Below are positions 50,493 to 60,100 of a stretch of 64,000 nucleotides of DNA, piece by piece. The notes under the pieces are model-generated. The model was given only the letters and a program-made list of their open reading frames with translations, had not been told where the DNA came from and did no database searches. Origin of the DNA: Lentimonas sp. CC4 (lineage in GTDB: Bacteria > Verrucomicrobiota > Verrucomicrobiia > Opitutales > Coraliomargaritaceae); the NCBI RefSeq assembly GCF_902728235.1, contig NZ_CACVBO010000001.1, positions 1,800,501 through 1,864,500 on the forward strand, written 5' to 3'. The translations under genes were made by a program, and so were the position numbers. Position 1 is the stretch's first letter. Every line of letters starts with the position of its first letter.

Positions 50493-53084
50493 ATGCTTAA
50501 GCGACTCTTTGGAACGAAACCTGTAGAGGTGAGTGAACTCACCGGTTTGTTGAACCTCTACCTATGCCCTATTGAAGCCGAGGATGGTTGGCTTTGCGAG
50601 GAACTGGTTCGCTTAGAGCCTAAGTTTAAGGAGTTGTTGGAACTGGATACTACGCGGCAGGCCGAGTTGCTCTTGTTGGTGGCGTGTGCGATTTCAAAAA
50701 AATCCATATCGAATCAAGCCCCCTATCAATTGCCGAATCGTGATCGTTCGACTAATCTTCGGGCTCGTTTCTTGGTTTCCGCTTTGCTTCGGCGTAAGCA
50801 ATCATTGAATGAGTCGCAATTTACTAAATTGTGCGTGGCATTGATTGAGTTAGGTGGTTTTCCGTGGGTAGATCCACGGGCGTATTTTCCTGCGTTTGCA
50901 AACAGATACCTGAAAGCTCAAGGATCATTTACGGATGAACAGATCAAGCTGCTAAAGGAGTTGATTGAACATTTTGATGGTGAGAATGTCGATTCACGTA
51001 AATGGGCAAAGAAATTGAGAGAGCTTGTTTTAGAGGAAGGCGAAGCACCTCTTGTTCGGATTCTTAGAAATGGTGAGGTTTTCGCGAATCAGTTATTGGA
51101 TGATCTCGAGGCGATGTCGGATGCCGCACGAGGGCAGTGGGCACATTTATTGGATCACGCGAGTAATTGTAGTGCGGGGAAGCCTACTAAGAAATGGGAG
51201 AAGCGGGCATGTGAATTGATCGGTGAAGTCGGAGAGGAGCGCTTTGCGCAGTTTTCCGAGCAATGGTTGCTGCTTGTTGATAAGCCAGCACTTGAAGTTC
51301 GTGAAATAAAATATGGTGGGAGCTATTCGGTTCAGTTCGATCCGATGTCATTCTCTGAGCCGAACCTGGATGCATTGAAGGGGCTGGCATGGATGTCTGG
51401 GCTCGTTAATGTCGATGAGCTCACTCGGGCGTTGGGATTTGTCGGAGTCAGCGCTTACAAGAAAATTCCAGGGATTGGGCCTCGGGCGACGCGTTTGGGT
51501 AATGCCTGCGTCTGGGCGTTGGGAAATGTCGGCTCCGAAGCTGCGTTGTCTCAATTGGCGATGATGAAGGTTCGCGTGAAATTTGGAACTGCGCAGAAGA
51601 GTATTGAGAAAGCGCTACAGCGTCTCGCAGATCAAGTGGGTGTCTCTACGGATGAACTGGAGGAAATGAGCGTGCCGAGTTATGGACTGACAGATGTCGG
51701 ACGGATGGAGGAGTCGCTAGGCGATTATACGGCTGTTCTTGAGGTCGTCGGACAGAAGCCGGTTCTGAGCTTTCTCAAACCAGATGGTAATCCGCAGAAA
51801 ACGCTTCCAGCTTCATTGAAGCAGAATTTCGCGGATGATATTAAGGAGATCAAGGGAAGCGCAAAAGATCTAGAGAAGATGTTGGTCGCTCAAAAGGAGC
51901 GTATTGATAATTTGTTTTTGCTCCAGAAATCGTGGCCTTTGCCGCTGTGGAGGGAACGCTATTTAGACCATCCCGTCGTAGGGGTCTTAGCGCGACGGTT
52001 GATATGGTCGTTTGAAAGTGAATCGGAAGATCTAGCTGTTAACGGAATCTGGTATGAGGGCACTCTGCGAAATTCATCGGGAGAGGAGTTAAGCCTTCCA
52101 GCAGATGCGGTCGTTCGGCTATGGCACCCGATTGAGAGTGCAATTGATGAGATTGTGGGCTGGCGAAGCTGGTTGTTTGAACACCTGATTCAACAACCGT
52201 TTAAACAGGCGCACCGTGAGATTTATTTATTAACCGATGCGGAGCGAACGACAGGGACGTATTCAAATCGTTTTGCTTCGCACATGTTGAAGCAGCACCA
52301 GTTCAATAGCTTGTGCGCGGTTCGTGGTTGGAAGAATCGGCTACGGCTCATGGTGGATGATGAGTATCCGCCAGCGTTTAAACTGTTACCTCAGTGGGGG
52401 ATTCGTGCGGAATACTGGGTCGAGGGTGTTGGAGATGACTATACCGAGGAATATGTTCTAGAGTCAGGAGCCTACCGATATTTAGCGACTGATCAGGTTC
52501 GGTTCTATCGTATCGATGCCGAACAGGCCACTGCGCACGCTGGAGGCGGAGGTTATAGTGGCGGTTATCATCAAGAGCTTGAGGAACCGTTGGCGGTGGA
52601 GTCGATTCCAGCAATTGTGCTCAGTGAGATTTTGCGTGACGTAGATTTGTTCGTCGGTGTGACTAGCGTCGGAAACGATCCCAATTGGGTGGATGGTGGT
52701 CCAGAGGGGGCGCATCGAGACTATTGGCAGAGCTACTCGTTTGGTGAACTTGGGGAAAGCGCAGAACTACGTAAGCAGATGCTGGAGTTACTATTGCCGC
52801 GTTTGAAAATAGCCAAGCAGTGTAGTCTGATTGGTAAGTTCTTGGTGGTGGAGGGCTCTGTCAGAACTTACAAGATTCACCTAGGGAGTGGAAATATCCT
52901 GATGGAACCGAATGATCAGTATTTGTGTATTGTTAAAGCACCAGCTCGGGCAAAAAAATCCGAAGTCTTTCTGCCATTCGAGGGAGATGGAAAGATGGCG
53001 ATGATTTTATCCAAAGCATTTTTGTTAGCTGCAGATGATAAGATCAAGGATAGCACAATCCTATCACAGATCAGGCGTCAGTAG
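50493..53084 (+). CDS. DUF4132 protein
   Basis: An 863-residue cytoplasmic protein with helical HEAT-like repeats in the N-terminal half (about 100-400, including the segment ALGNVGSEAALSQLAMMKVR). The C-terminal half matches DUF4132: DDEYPPAFKLLPQWGIRAEY (about 624-643), TDQVRFYRIDAEQA, ESIPAIVLSEILRDVDLFVG, and the terminal all-beta stretch ending FEGDGKMAMILSKAFLLAADD. E. coli MolR/YehI-type proteins carry the same domain. Their biochemical function is not known; a role in metal or molybdenum metabolism was suggested from old genetics. It forms a two-gene unit with the small protein upstream. Confidence 0.83.
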   Translation: MLKRLFGTKPVEVSELTGLLNLYLCPIEAEDGWLCEELVRLEPKFKELLELDTTRQAELLLLVACAISKKSISNQAPYQLPNRDRSTNLRARFLVSALLRRKQSLNESQFTKLCVALIELGGFPWVDPRAYFPAFANRYLKAQGSFTDEQIKLLKELIEHFDGENVDSRKWAKKLRELVLEEGEAPLVRILRNGEVFANQLLDDLEAMSDAARGQWAHLLDHASNCSAGKPTKKWEKRACELIGEVGEERFAQFSEQWLLLVDKPALEVREIKYGGSYSVQFDPMSFSEPNLDALKGLAWMSGLVNVDELTRALGFVGVSAYKKIPGIGPRATRLGNACVWALGNVGSEAALSQLAMMKVRVKFGTAQKSIEKALQRLADQVGVSTDELEEMSVPSYGLTDVGRMEESLGDYTAVLEVVGQKPVLSFLKPDGNPQKTLPASLKQNFADDIKEIKGSAKDLEKMLVAQKERIDNLFLLQKSWPLPLWRERYLDHPVVGVLARRLIWSFESESEDLAVNGIWYEGTLRNSSGEELSLPADAVVRLWHPIESAIDEIVGWRSWLFEHLIQQPFKQAHREIYLLTDAERTTGTYSNRFASHMLKQHQFNSLCAVRGWKNRLRLMVDDEYPPAFKLLPQWGIRAEYWVEGVGDDYTEEYVLESGAYRYLATDQVRFYRIDAEQATAHAGGGGYSGGYHQELEEPLAVESIPAIVLSEILRDVDLFVGVTSVGNDPNWVDGGPEGAHRDYWQSYSFGELGESAELRKQMLELLLPRLKIAKQCSLIGKFLVVEGSVRTYKIHLGSGNILMEPNDQYLCIVKAPARAKKSEVFLPFEGDGKMAMILSKAFLLAADDKIKDSTILSQIRRQ

Positions 53085-53119
53085 CTTAGGAGATCATAAC
53101 AGCGGCACTCATGTCGCTG

Positions 53120-53974
53120 CTACGCTTCACTCACGTCCACCTGGACATGCAGTTCGGTTGACACTTTGCTGCTCGACATAAAAAAGCCGGCAACTGGGGG
53201 AATTGATTCGGCATGACGATGCACAGCGGTCGCAATATGCGCACTCCCCGTTACCAGTCCGCTGGTATTATCAAATCCGATCCAGCCGGCTCCTGGCAAA
53301 TAGACTTCCGACCATGCATGGGTTGAGCCGTGTTGGGTCGATCCGGGGTTGTGCAAGTAACCGCTCACAAACCGCGCTGGCAGGCCGAGGTAGCGACATG
53401 CTTCGATAAAAAATGCGGCGAAGTCACGACAACTGCCGGTCTTTAACTTCAGAGTCTCTGTCGGGTTTTGCACTCCCGCCTCTTCTCGCATCCCATACAT
53501 GAAGTCACTGACGATCGCCTTGTTCATCCGATCCAATAGCAGAAACGTCTCAATCGACTGACCGGGTTGCCAAAAGCGAGCCACCCAAACTTTCAGGCTG
53601 CGCGTCTCATTCGGCCAAGTATGTGTTGTATAGGGCAACAAATCCAAGCGATCTTCCGGCTCCATCGGAAACGGGAAGGTCACCGCCCGATTGTCCACGA
53701 TGAAATTTAAAGGGCTTGAACTGTAATGCTCGATGACCACCTCACTTTCGATTCGCAAGTGATCCGACGCCTCCTCTAACGTCAATAATCCAACCGAATT
53801 ACCATAAATATCACGATGCCACTTTACCTTGTGCGCCGGACTCACATTCAACAGTGAAGACGCGATACGTATATCATGCCCCTCACGTGGTCGCAGCAAT
53901 AAGCGATGCTCGGAAAAATTGACCGATTCCGAAAATCGATACTCAGTCAGGTGGCTAATTTTTACGCGCTTCAT
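53120..53974 (-). CDS. Transglutaminase-like cysteine hydrolase
   Basis: A 284-residue protein with the layout N-terminal beta domain (about 1-120, HLTEYRFSESVNFSEHRLLL) plus transglutaminase-like core. The catalytic triad is visible: Cys in KTGSCRDFAAFFIEACRYLG (about 178), His in GSTHAWSEVYLPGAGW (about 214-229), and Asp in GFDNTSG (about 233). Such bacterial proteins act as peptidases or amidases, often in gene pairs with alpha-E or ATP-grasp peptide ligase genes; neither is here. The start at 53974 (MKRVKISHLTEY) is preferred over 53983. No signal peptide. Confidence 0.88.
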   Translation of the reverse strand: MKRVKISHLTEYRFSESVNFSEHRLLLRPREGHDIRIASSLLNVSPAHKVKWHRDIYGNSVGLLTLEEASDHLRIESEVVIEHYSSSPLNFIVDNRAVTFPFPMEPEDRLDLLPYTTHTWPNETRSLKVWVARFWQPGQSIETFLLLDRMNKAIVSDFMYGMREEAGVQNPTETLKLKTGSCRDFAAFFIEACRYLGLPARFVSGYLHNPGSTQHGSTHAWSEVYLPGAGWIGFDNTSGLVTGSAHIATAVHRHAESIPPVAGFFMSSSKVSTELHVQVDVSEA

Positions 53975-53983
53975 TGTGCGCAA

Positions 53984-54558
53984 ATATCACTGCTCTCTGC
54001 CGAATAGCAAGCTATGACCACGCTCCGCCGATCGAGGACCTTTAACCTAGATTCGGCAGTAGGCTTAGGTTCAATTTTATAAATTACGAATCCTCACTAA
54101 TTTACGCGAATCTGACAGGTCGCCAAAATGGCGAAGAGCTTCTTACTCTTAGCTCACATCCATGAGCTATATAAGTATTTGTGAGCATGCGCTTTCTGGG
54201 ATTTATTCGCGTGGATCTGCGTAGATTGCTACGCCATCTACGGCAGACCTCCGTCGTAGTTTTAACTCACCTTTTTAGGTTTAAAGAGTTACGAAATGAC
54301 TCTTTCGCAATTCACAGAGCAACTGATCTCCCTTCACAGTCTCGCTACAGTTCAATGGCACAGGCTTCTCGCAGAGAGCCTTAGGCATGTTCTCTCCTGC
54401 AAGCGGCATGAAGCATACTCCACACTTAACAGCCATATGTGCTAGGCCACAAATGCCGATCTCGCTAAAGGACAATGAGCCGAAAAAAGGCCGCACCCTA
54501 GGGCGCGGCCTTGAAATTAAATTGAACCAATCAGAAGTCCGACCGTGGCAGCATCGAA
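53984..54558. other. Repeat-bearing gap
   Basis: 575 bases between two minus-strand genes. From 54224 to 54268 it carries GATTGCTACGCCATCTACGG followed by CAGACCTCCGTCGTAG, the same sequence as the left arm of the element at 57042. A minus-strand frame at 54281-54496 has four Cys but starts inside the terminator, so it is doubtful. Confidence 0.5.
54483..54514 (-). terminator. Terminator behind the large PEP-CTERM gene
   Basis: AAGGCCGC and GCGGCCTT form the outer stem with CACCCTAGGGCG pairing inside; on the minus strand it ends in a T-run. It lies 45 bases past the stop of the gene at 54559. Confidence 0.85.
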
Positions 54559-55896
54559 CTAGCGACGGCGACGAACGGTCACAAAGCCGAGCTTTAACAG
54601 GCCCGCAAGCAATGCATAGGCACTTGGCTCAGGAATGGTCAAGATGTTCAAGGTTACATTATTATCTCCACCAACACCGAAGCCTTGAACTATCTCCCAA
54701 TCGACTCCCTCAACGCCCAAACCAGACACCGCAATATTTCCAGACTCAATGATTGATGTTAGGTTAGCTGAAGTAAATAGGTCGAAGGATGCAATCCCAC
54801 CCGCATAAGCAGATCCATCTACATTTAGAGTGACCGCTGATAGCCCCATAAATCCAGTATTGGTGACCGTTTCAACTCCGTCATCATCAAAGGTGAAATT
54901 AAACGTAGCAGTGCGAGTGTTAACAAGATTTAGATTGTTCATTTCGATTGAAGTGGTTGCATCACCGACAATGTTGAAGATTGCTAAGCCATTTGTAATC
55001 ACCTGACCCGCTGCGACAGAAAAACTACCACCACTGATCGTCACTTCACCATTGAATTGAACCGTATCATTACCTGCTGTCTGCCCTGTCACGATGAAAT
55101 CGCCTCCAGCGATGTTCAGTTTGCCTGAGCCAGTGCCGGTCGCATTTGTCGTGCCACCACCCGCTGAGTTCTCATTGACCGTAATACTACCTGAGGTCAG
55201 ATTGATGTCACCACCATCAGCCTTCAAAGCGCCGGCTGTGGCAGATGCCCCACCAGTGACTGTCACAGCACCGCCGTTCACATTGAAACTGCCGCCAGTC
55301 ACCGAAATTTGATTCGTGCCAGTCGCGAGAGTTCCACCAGTGACATGTGTGGTTCCAGCATTGGTAAACGCCCCAGTGGTAGTCACTGCGCCAGTGCCAT
55401 TCACAGTCATGACGCTGCCAGTTTTCACCGCTATCGTTGTAGACATCAAGGACCCTGAACTAACCGTCGCCGTGCCGTTCTCATTGATATTTAGTGCTTC
55501 AGTGGTAAGTGCTCCGCCCTGAACCTTAAGATCACCCGCGTCTAAAGCCGCGGAGACGGTGAGAGTGGCGGTTGTCAACGAACCGCCAGAGTTAACTTCC
55601 AAAAAAGTTTCTGGTTGACCGCTGGCAGTATTGGCGATGATCACATCTCCTGCAGCAACGGAAATAGTGGTGTCCACTTGGACCACTTTGCCTTGATTAA
55701 TAATCGCGAGGTCACCGGCGGAAGCCGCTGGCACAAGCCATGTGCCATCCTCAAGAACAGTCGCATTGGCCCAATTTTGCTCCCAGTTGGTTGTGCCTGG
55801 TCCGACCGTGACAGTCGCAGCTGAGCCGACAGCAGGAATCGCCAAGCCGCAGACCAGCGAGGCAGTGAGTATTTTTGTAATGGGGGTTCTTTTCAT
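54559..55896 (-). CDS. PEP-CTERM protein with low-complexity beta-solenoid body
   Basis: A 445-residue exported protein. The signal peptide is MKRTPITKILTASLVCGLAI plus PAVGSA. The body (about 30-410) is built of Gly/Thr/Val/Asn repeats such as VTGGTLATGTNQISVTGGSF and NVNGGAVTVTGG, the pattern of autotransporter-like beta-helix adhesins. The C-terminus is IPEPSAYALLAGLLKLGFVT followed by VRRRR, the complete PEP-CTERM signal. A start at 55968 would put 24 non-signal residues in front. It should be sorted to the cell surface by exosortase. A terminator follows. Confidence 0.9.
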   Translation of the reverse strand: MKRTPITKILTASLVCGLAIPAVGSAATVTVGPGTTNWEQNWANATVLEDGTWLVPAASAGDLAIINQGKVVQVDTTISVAAGDVIIANTASGQPETFLEVNSGGSLTTATLTVSAALDAGDLKVQGGALTTEALNINENGTATVSSGSLMSTTIAVKTGSVMTVNGTGAVTTTGAFTNAGTTHVTGGTLATGTNQISVTGGSFNVNGGAVTVTGGASATAGALKADGGDINLTSGSITVNENSAGGGTTNATGTGSGKLNIAGGDFIVTGQTAGNDTVQFNGEVTISGGSFSVAAGQVITNGLAIFNIVGDATTSIEMNNLNLVNTRTATFNFTFDDDGVETVTNTGFMGLSAVTLNVDGSAYAGGIASFDLFTSANLTSIIESGNIAVSGLGVEGVDWEIVQGFGVGGDNNVTLNILTIPEPSAYALLAGLLKLGFVTVRRRR

Positions 55897-56522
55897 GATT
55901 TTACTTAGTTTTGGGGGATTGTGTTCGTTTAAAATAATATGCCCAAAATAGGCTTCCGCATATCCCAATATGTTGGGGGATAGCGTAATAATGTTAGTAT
56001 TAATATCAGATCACCATCTCGACTGCACCATGCCCACAGTTCCGCCTCCGTGGAGCACCAGGCTCCGTTCAATAGTCCATCTTTGGCATCTGCGCCGACA
56101 GCTTCAAAATAACCAAGATGAGGCATACTCATTCAGCATATAATACTGCGGTGCCTGATGATTTGTAAAAGTGCAGGGACTCATGCTTAACGATCGATTG
56201 TCCAGTGCACCTCCGAGTTGATTACGTGAGTGGCCGTGCTCGAGGCTCTAGCGCCCAACGTCAGCAGCTGGACGCGGATGCGTTTCGATTGAGCTGACGT
56301 ATCTCAGTAATGCGCGTGGTGCAGATACGCGAACTTCAAGGGCAGCGCTTTACGCTGAGTGAGATCAAGGGCCGGCTCGAATCGTAAGTGAACTGGGGGC
56401 TGTCCTTAGGGGGGGGGATTCAAAGCTTTACGGACTGAATCCTTCGCAAATCTCTGCAAATGATGACTGGCGTCTTTTCTTAATTCAGCTCAGAAACGAC
56501 GAACCCAACAATACGAAATAGA
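55897..56522. other. Gap with possible gene debris
   Basis: About 625 bases. Near 56310-56385 the plus strand reads VVQIRELQGQRFTLSEIKGR before a stop, a pattern like the third helix region of MerR-type regulators, but upstream frames are broken. Around 56030-56125 the minus strand reads GYFEAVGADAKDGLLNGAWC without any recognised family. An eight-base G-run lies at about 56409. Promoters for both flanking genes should be here. Confidence 0.4.
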
Positions 56523-57002
56523 ATGACAAACAACGAAGTGATGAGGAGCGTGCGCTATGCGCTTGAAGCAAAAAACAGAGAAGTGGTCGCAATGATCAAA
56601 GCTGGTGGCATGGAACTGTCGGTTCTCGAGGTCGTCGATCTCCTCAAAAACGAAGAGGAGGAAGGATTTCTGGAGTGCCCCGCAGAAACCATGCACGCCT
56701 TTTTAGATGGACTGATCTATGAATGTCGTGGGCCGAGCGATGGCCCCGCTAAAAAGTTCTCCACGGCTACCATCAATAATAACATGATCCTTAGAAAGTT
56801 ACGGATCGCCTTTGAAATGAGAGATATCGATGTCGTCGATATACTCAGAGACGTAGGGTTTACAGTCTCAAAAAGTGAAATAACGGCACTTTTTCGAGCA
56901 CCCAACCATCGGCATTATATGGAGTGTGGAGATCAATTTCTCCGTAATTTTCTCAAAGGGATCACTCGCCGATTTCGGGAAAGTGAGGCGGGAGAGGGTT
57001 GA
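56523..57002 (+). CDS. yehS: YehS-like DUF1456 protein
   Basis: A 159-residue soluble protein with two copies of the DUF1456 helical unit. The first is NNEVMRSVRYALEAKNREVV ... EEEEGFLECPAETMHAFLDG (about 3-65), the second NNNMILRKLRIAFEMRDIDV ... YMECGDQFLRNFLKGI (about 85-147). The order and the linking LIYECRGPSDGPAKKF match E. coli YehS. The function is not known. The C-terminal tail (RRFRESEAGEG) runs into the GAGGGAGGAGAGAGCTGAG low-complexity DNA behind it. Confidence 0.9.
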   Translation: MTNNEVMRSVRYALEAKNREVVAMIKAGGMELSVLEVVDLLKNEEEEGFLECPAETMHAFLDGLIYECRGPSDGPAKKFSTATINNNMILRKLRIAFEMRDIDVVDILRDVGFTVSKSEITALFRAPNHRHYMECGDQFLRNFLKGITRRFRESEAGEG

Positions 57003-57041
57003 GGGAGGAGAGAGCTGAGGGTGGAGACTTGAGAGCTGAGA
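57003..57041. repeat. GAGACTTGAGAGCTGAG-type short repeat
   Basis: The gap behind yehS has degenerate tandem GAG-rich units: GAGAGAGCTGAGG, GTGGAGACTTGAGAG, CTGAGACGTG. The same unit forms the coding insertion at 62275-62332 in uvrA. Confidence 0.65.
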
Positions 57042-57152
57042 CGTGATACAGGCATTGCTACGCCATCTCCGGCAGACCTACGTCCTGCCTGTTTTTAGTT
57101 TGTGGCACTCTGGATGCCCTGTCGGAGGTGGCGTCACAATGCCTGTATCACG
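57042..57152. repeat. Inverted-repeat element with 34-base arms
   Basis: The arm 57042-57075 (beginning CGTGATACAGGCATTG) and the arm 57119-57152 (ending CAATGCCTGTATCACG) are reverse complements at 30 of 34 positions, with a 43-base spacer. The stretch ATTGCTACGCCATCT is also found at 54225. The element ends 30 bases before the uvrA stop; ACAGACA/TGTCTGT at 57157-57174 makes a further small hairpin there. Confidence 0.8.
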
Positions 57153-57181
57153 CTGAGGACAGACAGCAATGTCTGTTTCAC

Positions 57182-60100
57182 TTATAAGAACTTCGCTGTC
57201 ACGCTGCCTTTGGTTTTCTTCAATCCCGCAACATCGCCTTGATAGAGTAATTCACCACCGGCATCGCCGCCGTTGGGACCGATCTCGATCGTGTAGTCCG
57301 CATCGGCGATTACGTCAAGATGGTGCTCGATGGTGATCACTGTGTGGCCTTTGTCGACGAGTCGGTGGAGTAGCTCGGTGAGGCGCTCAACGTCGCTCAA
57401 GTGTAGCCCGATGGTCGGCTCTTCTAGGATGTAGAGATTACCTTGGCCTTTGTTGTATTGGCGCTCTTTGAAGGTAGGCATGCCTTTGGCGAGTTCACTG
57501 ACGAGTTTCAGGCGCTGCGCTTCACCGCCTGAAAGGGTCGGTGAGTATTGGCCCAGCTCAATGTAGCCGAGGCCGGTCTCGACCATGGCGTCGAGCAAGC
57601 TTTTGAGGCCGGTGTGGAAGCTGAAGAACTCAGCGGCTTCTTCGAAACTCATGGCGAGGGCATCGGCAATACTTTTGCCGTTCCAACGCAGCTCGTCGAG
57701 CTCAGCGCCGTAGCGACGGCCGTTGCAATCTTCACAGGTCACATAGGTGTCGGGCATGAAGTTCATTTCGAGCTTCACACGTCCTGCGCCCTTACAGGTT
57801 TCGCAACGACCACCTTTGGTATTAAACGAGAACGTGCCAGCTTTGTAGCCGCGGAAGCGTGCTTCAGGGAGGTTGGCGTAGATGTCGCGAATGATATCGA
57901 ACGCGCCGATGTAGGTCGCTGGCGTGGAGCGTGGTGTTTTGCCGATGGGGGATTGGTCGACTTCGATGACCTTTCGAACGCTCTCTGCTCCGCAGAGCGT
58001 TCGAAAGCTAGTGGAAAGTGAGGAGTGAGAAGTGGGGAGTTGTTTCTGCGTGAGTTTATCTGACTTCGATTCAATCGCGGCTTCGACCAGTGGTTTGAGT
58101 AGGTCGCGGGTGAGGGTCGATTTGCCAGCGCCGGAGACGCCGCAGATTGCGGTGAGGCGTTGCTTGGGGATTTGCACATCAAAGCCCTTTAGGTTTCTCA
58201 GCTCTGCGCCTTGCAGACTGATCCATTGCTCGTTGCTTTTCTTTTTGCGAGGGCTCCATGCTGCGGGGAGTTCGCGATGCGTGCCGCGTAAGGGATGGGG
58301 CATGCTTTTGCGCAAATATTTGCCGGTAATCGAGGCCTTGTTCGTGCGTAGTTGTGCGAGCGTGCCGGAGGCGACGATCTCGCCGCCGTGGATGCCAGCT
58401 GCCGGCCCGATGTCGATGATCTGATCGGCATGCTTCATTGTCTCTTCGTCGTGTTCGACGATGAGGAGTGTATTGCCGCGGTCGCGGAGTTGCTCCAGCG
58501 CAGTGAGGAGTTGAGCGTTATCGCGGGCGTGTAGGCCGATGGATGGCTCGTCGAGCACGTAGAGCACGCCGGATAGATTGGAGCCGAGTTGTGCGGCTAG
58601 GCGGATGCGCTGGGCTTCGCCGCCAGAGAGTGTTGCGGTTGCGCGATCAAGACCGAGATAGTCGAGCCCGACGCGATCCATGAAGCGGAGCCGCTCTTCG
58701 ATTTCGGGCATGAGCTCTGCGAGGATGGGCGCGCTACGTTTATCTGTCTTTACGCGTTTGAGTGTCTTGAGCAGTTGCGAGGGGGCGAGCGAGAGTAGGT
58801 CGGGTAAATTGACCGATCCTTGAACGCGTTGAACGTCGAACTTTGAACGCTCAACATCGAACGCTGAATGTTTTTGCTTCTTACTCGACGTTGAAAGTTC
58901 GACGTTCGATGTTCGACGTTCCTTCAGAGGCAGTCGCACTGCACTGCTCAATGGATTGAGGCGTGCGCCTTGGCAGTCGGGACAGGTGTCGCCATGTTCG
59001 ACGCCATCGGGCAGGTCGATCGCGGCTTCTTCGTCTTTGTTCATCCAGTCGAAGATTTGCCCATAGCCGCGGCAGCTTGGGCACCAACCACGTGGGCTAT
59101 TCCACGAGAAGTGCTTCGGGTCGAGCTCCGGAAAGGCTTCGCCGGTGGTGGGATCGGTGCGTCGAGTGGAGAGCCAGGAGACGATCTCGTTTTTGGCATT
59201 GAGCACAAAGGCGGTGCCCTTGCCGAGTTTGAGAGCGAGCGTGAGTTGTTTGTTGAGAGTTGTTTGTTGCTTCAGGTCTGCGATGACGAGTTCGATGTCG
59301 TGCTCGCTATAGCGGTCTAGCTTTTTGAAGTTTTTGATCGGCACGAGTTGGCCATCAATGCGCAAGGTTTCATAGCCGTGGTCGCGTGCCCAGTCGGCGA
59401 GTGGTTGATGGTGTCCTTTGCGGCCTCGAATTAATGGCGCGCAGAGCTGAAGAACGTCGAACATCGAACGTCCAACTTTTAACTTCGAATTGGTGGCAGC
59501 AGACTTTGATTCTTTAATGATGGTTTGCAGGCGCTTGAAAAGTGCCCCTTCGCTTTGGCTGACGACGGCTTCCCCAGTTGTAGGGGAATGTTGGATACCA
59601 ATTCTGGCAAACAGTAGGCGTAAGTGTTGAGCGACTTCGGTGATCGTGGCGACGGTGGATTTACGTGTGCCCTTTGTGACGCGTTGCTCAATGGCGACAG
59701 TGGGTGCAATTCCGCTGAGTTCGTCCACATCGGCACGCGGCATTTGCTCGACGAACTGGCGTGCGTAGGCGGACATTGACTCCATGAATCTTCGCTGGCC
59801 TTCGGCAAATATAATATCAAAGGCGAGCGATGATTTGCCTGAACCAGAGACGCCAGTGACGACGCTGATTTTATTGTGCGGGATCTCGCAGTTGATGTTC
59901 TTTAGGTTGTGCTCGCGGGCACCGCGGACGGTGAGTGATTTTGAGTGAGAAGTGAAAAGTGAAGAGTGTGAAGTGTTATAGCTGGCCTTAGGTTCGGCGG
60001 CTATTAGTTCGGGCTTCGGTTCGGCGGACGAGGCGGAGCTCGTCCCTCCCAGCGCTTCGCGCAGATAGCTGGCGGTTTCGCATTTGGCTTTTGCGATTTG

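Noticed and set aside
54281-54496. Minus-strand 71-codon frame with several Cys
   Set aside because: Its start lies inside the terminator of the PEP-CTERM gene and no RBS or family match is visible; possible but not supported.
56195-56385. MerR-like fragment in the gap before yehS
   Set aside because: Only about 20 residues look MerR-like and the upstream frame is broken; too short to call a pseudogene.
56405-56412. Run of G as a possible phase-variation switch
   Set aside because: It lies over 100 bases from the next start codon and outside any promoter I could recognise.
57548-58021. Long plus-strand frames opposite uvrA
   Set aside because: They mirror the conserved UvrA frame and show no family features of their own.
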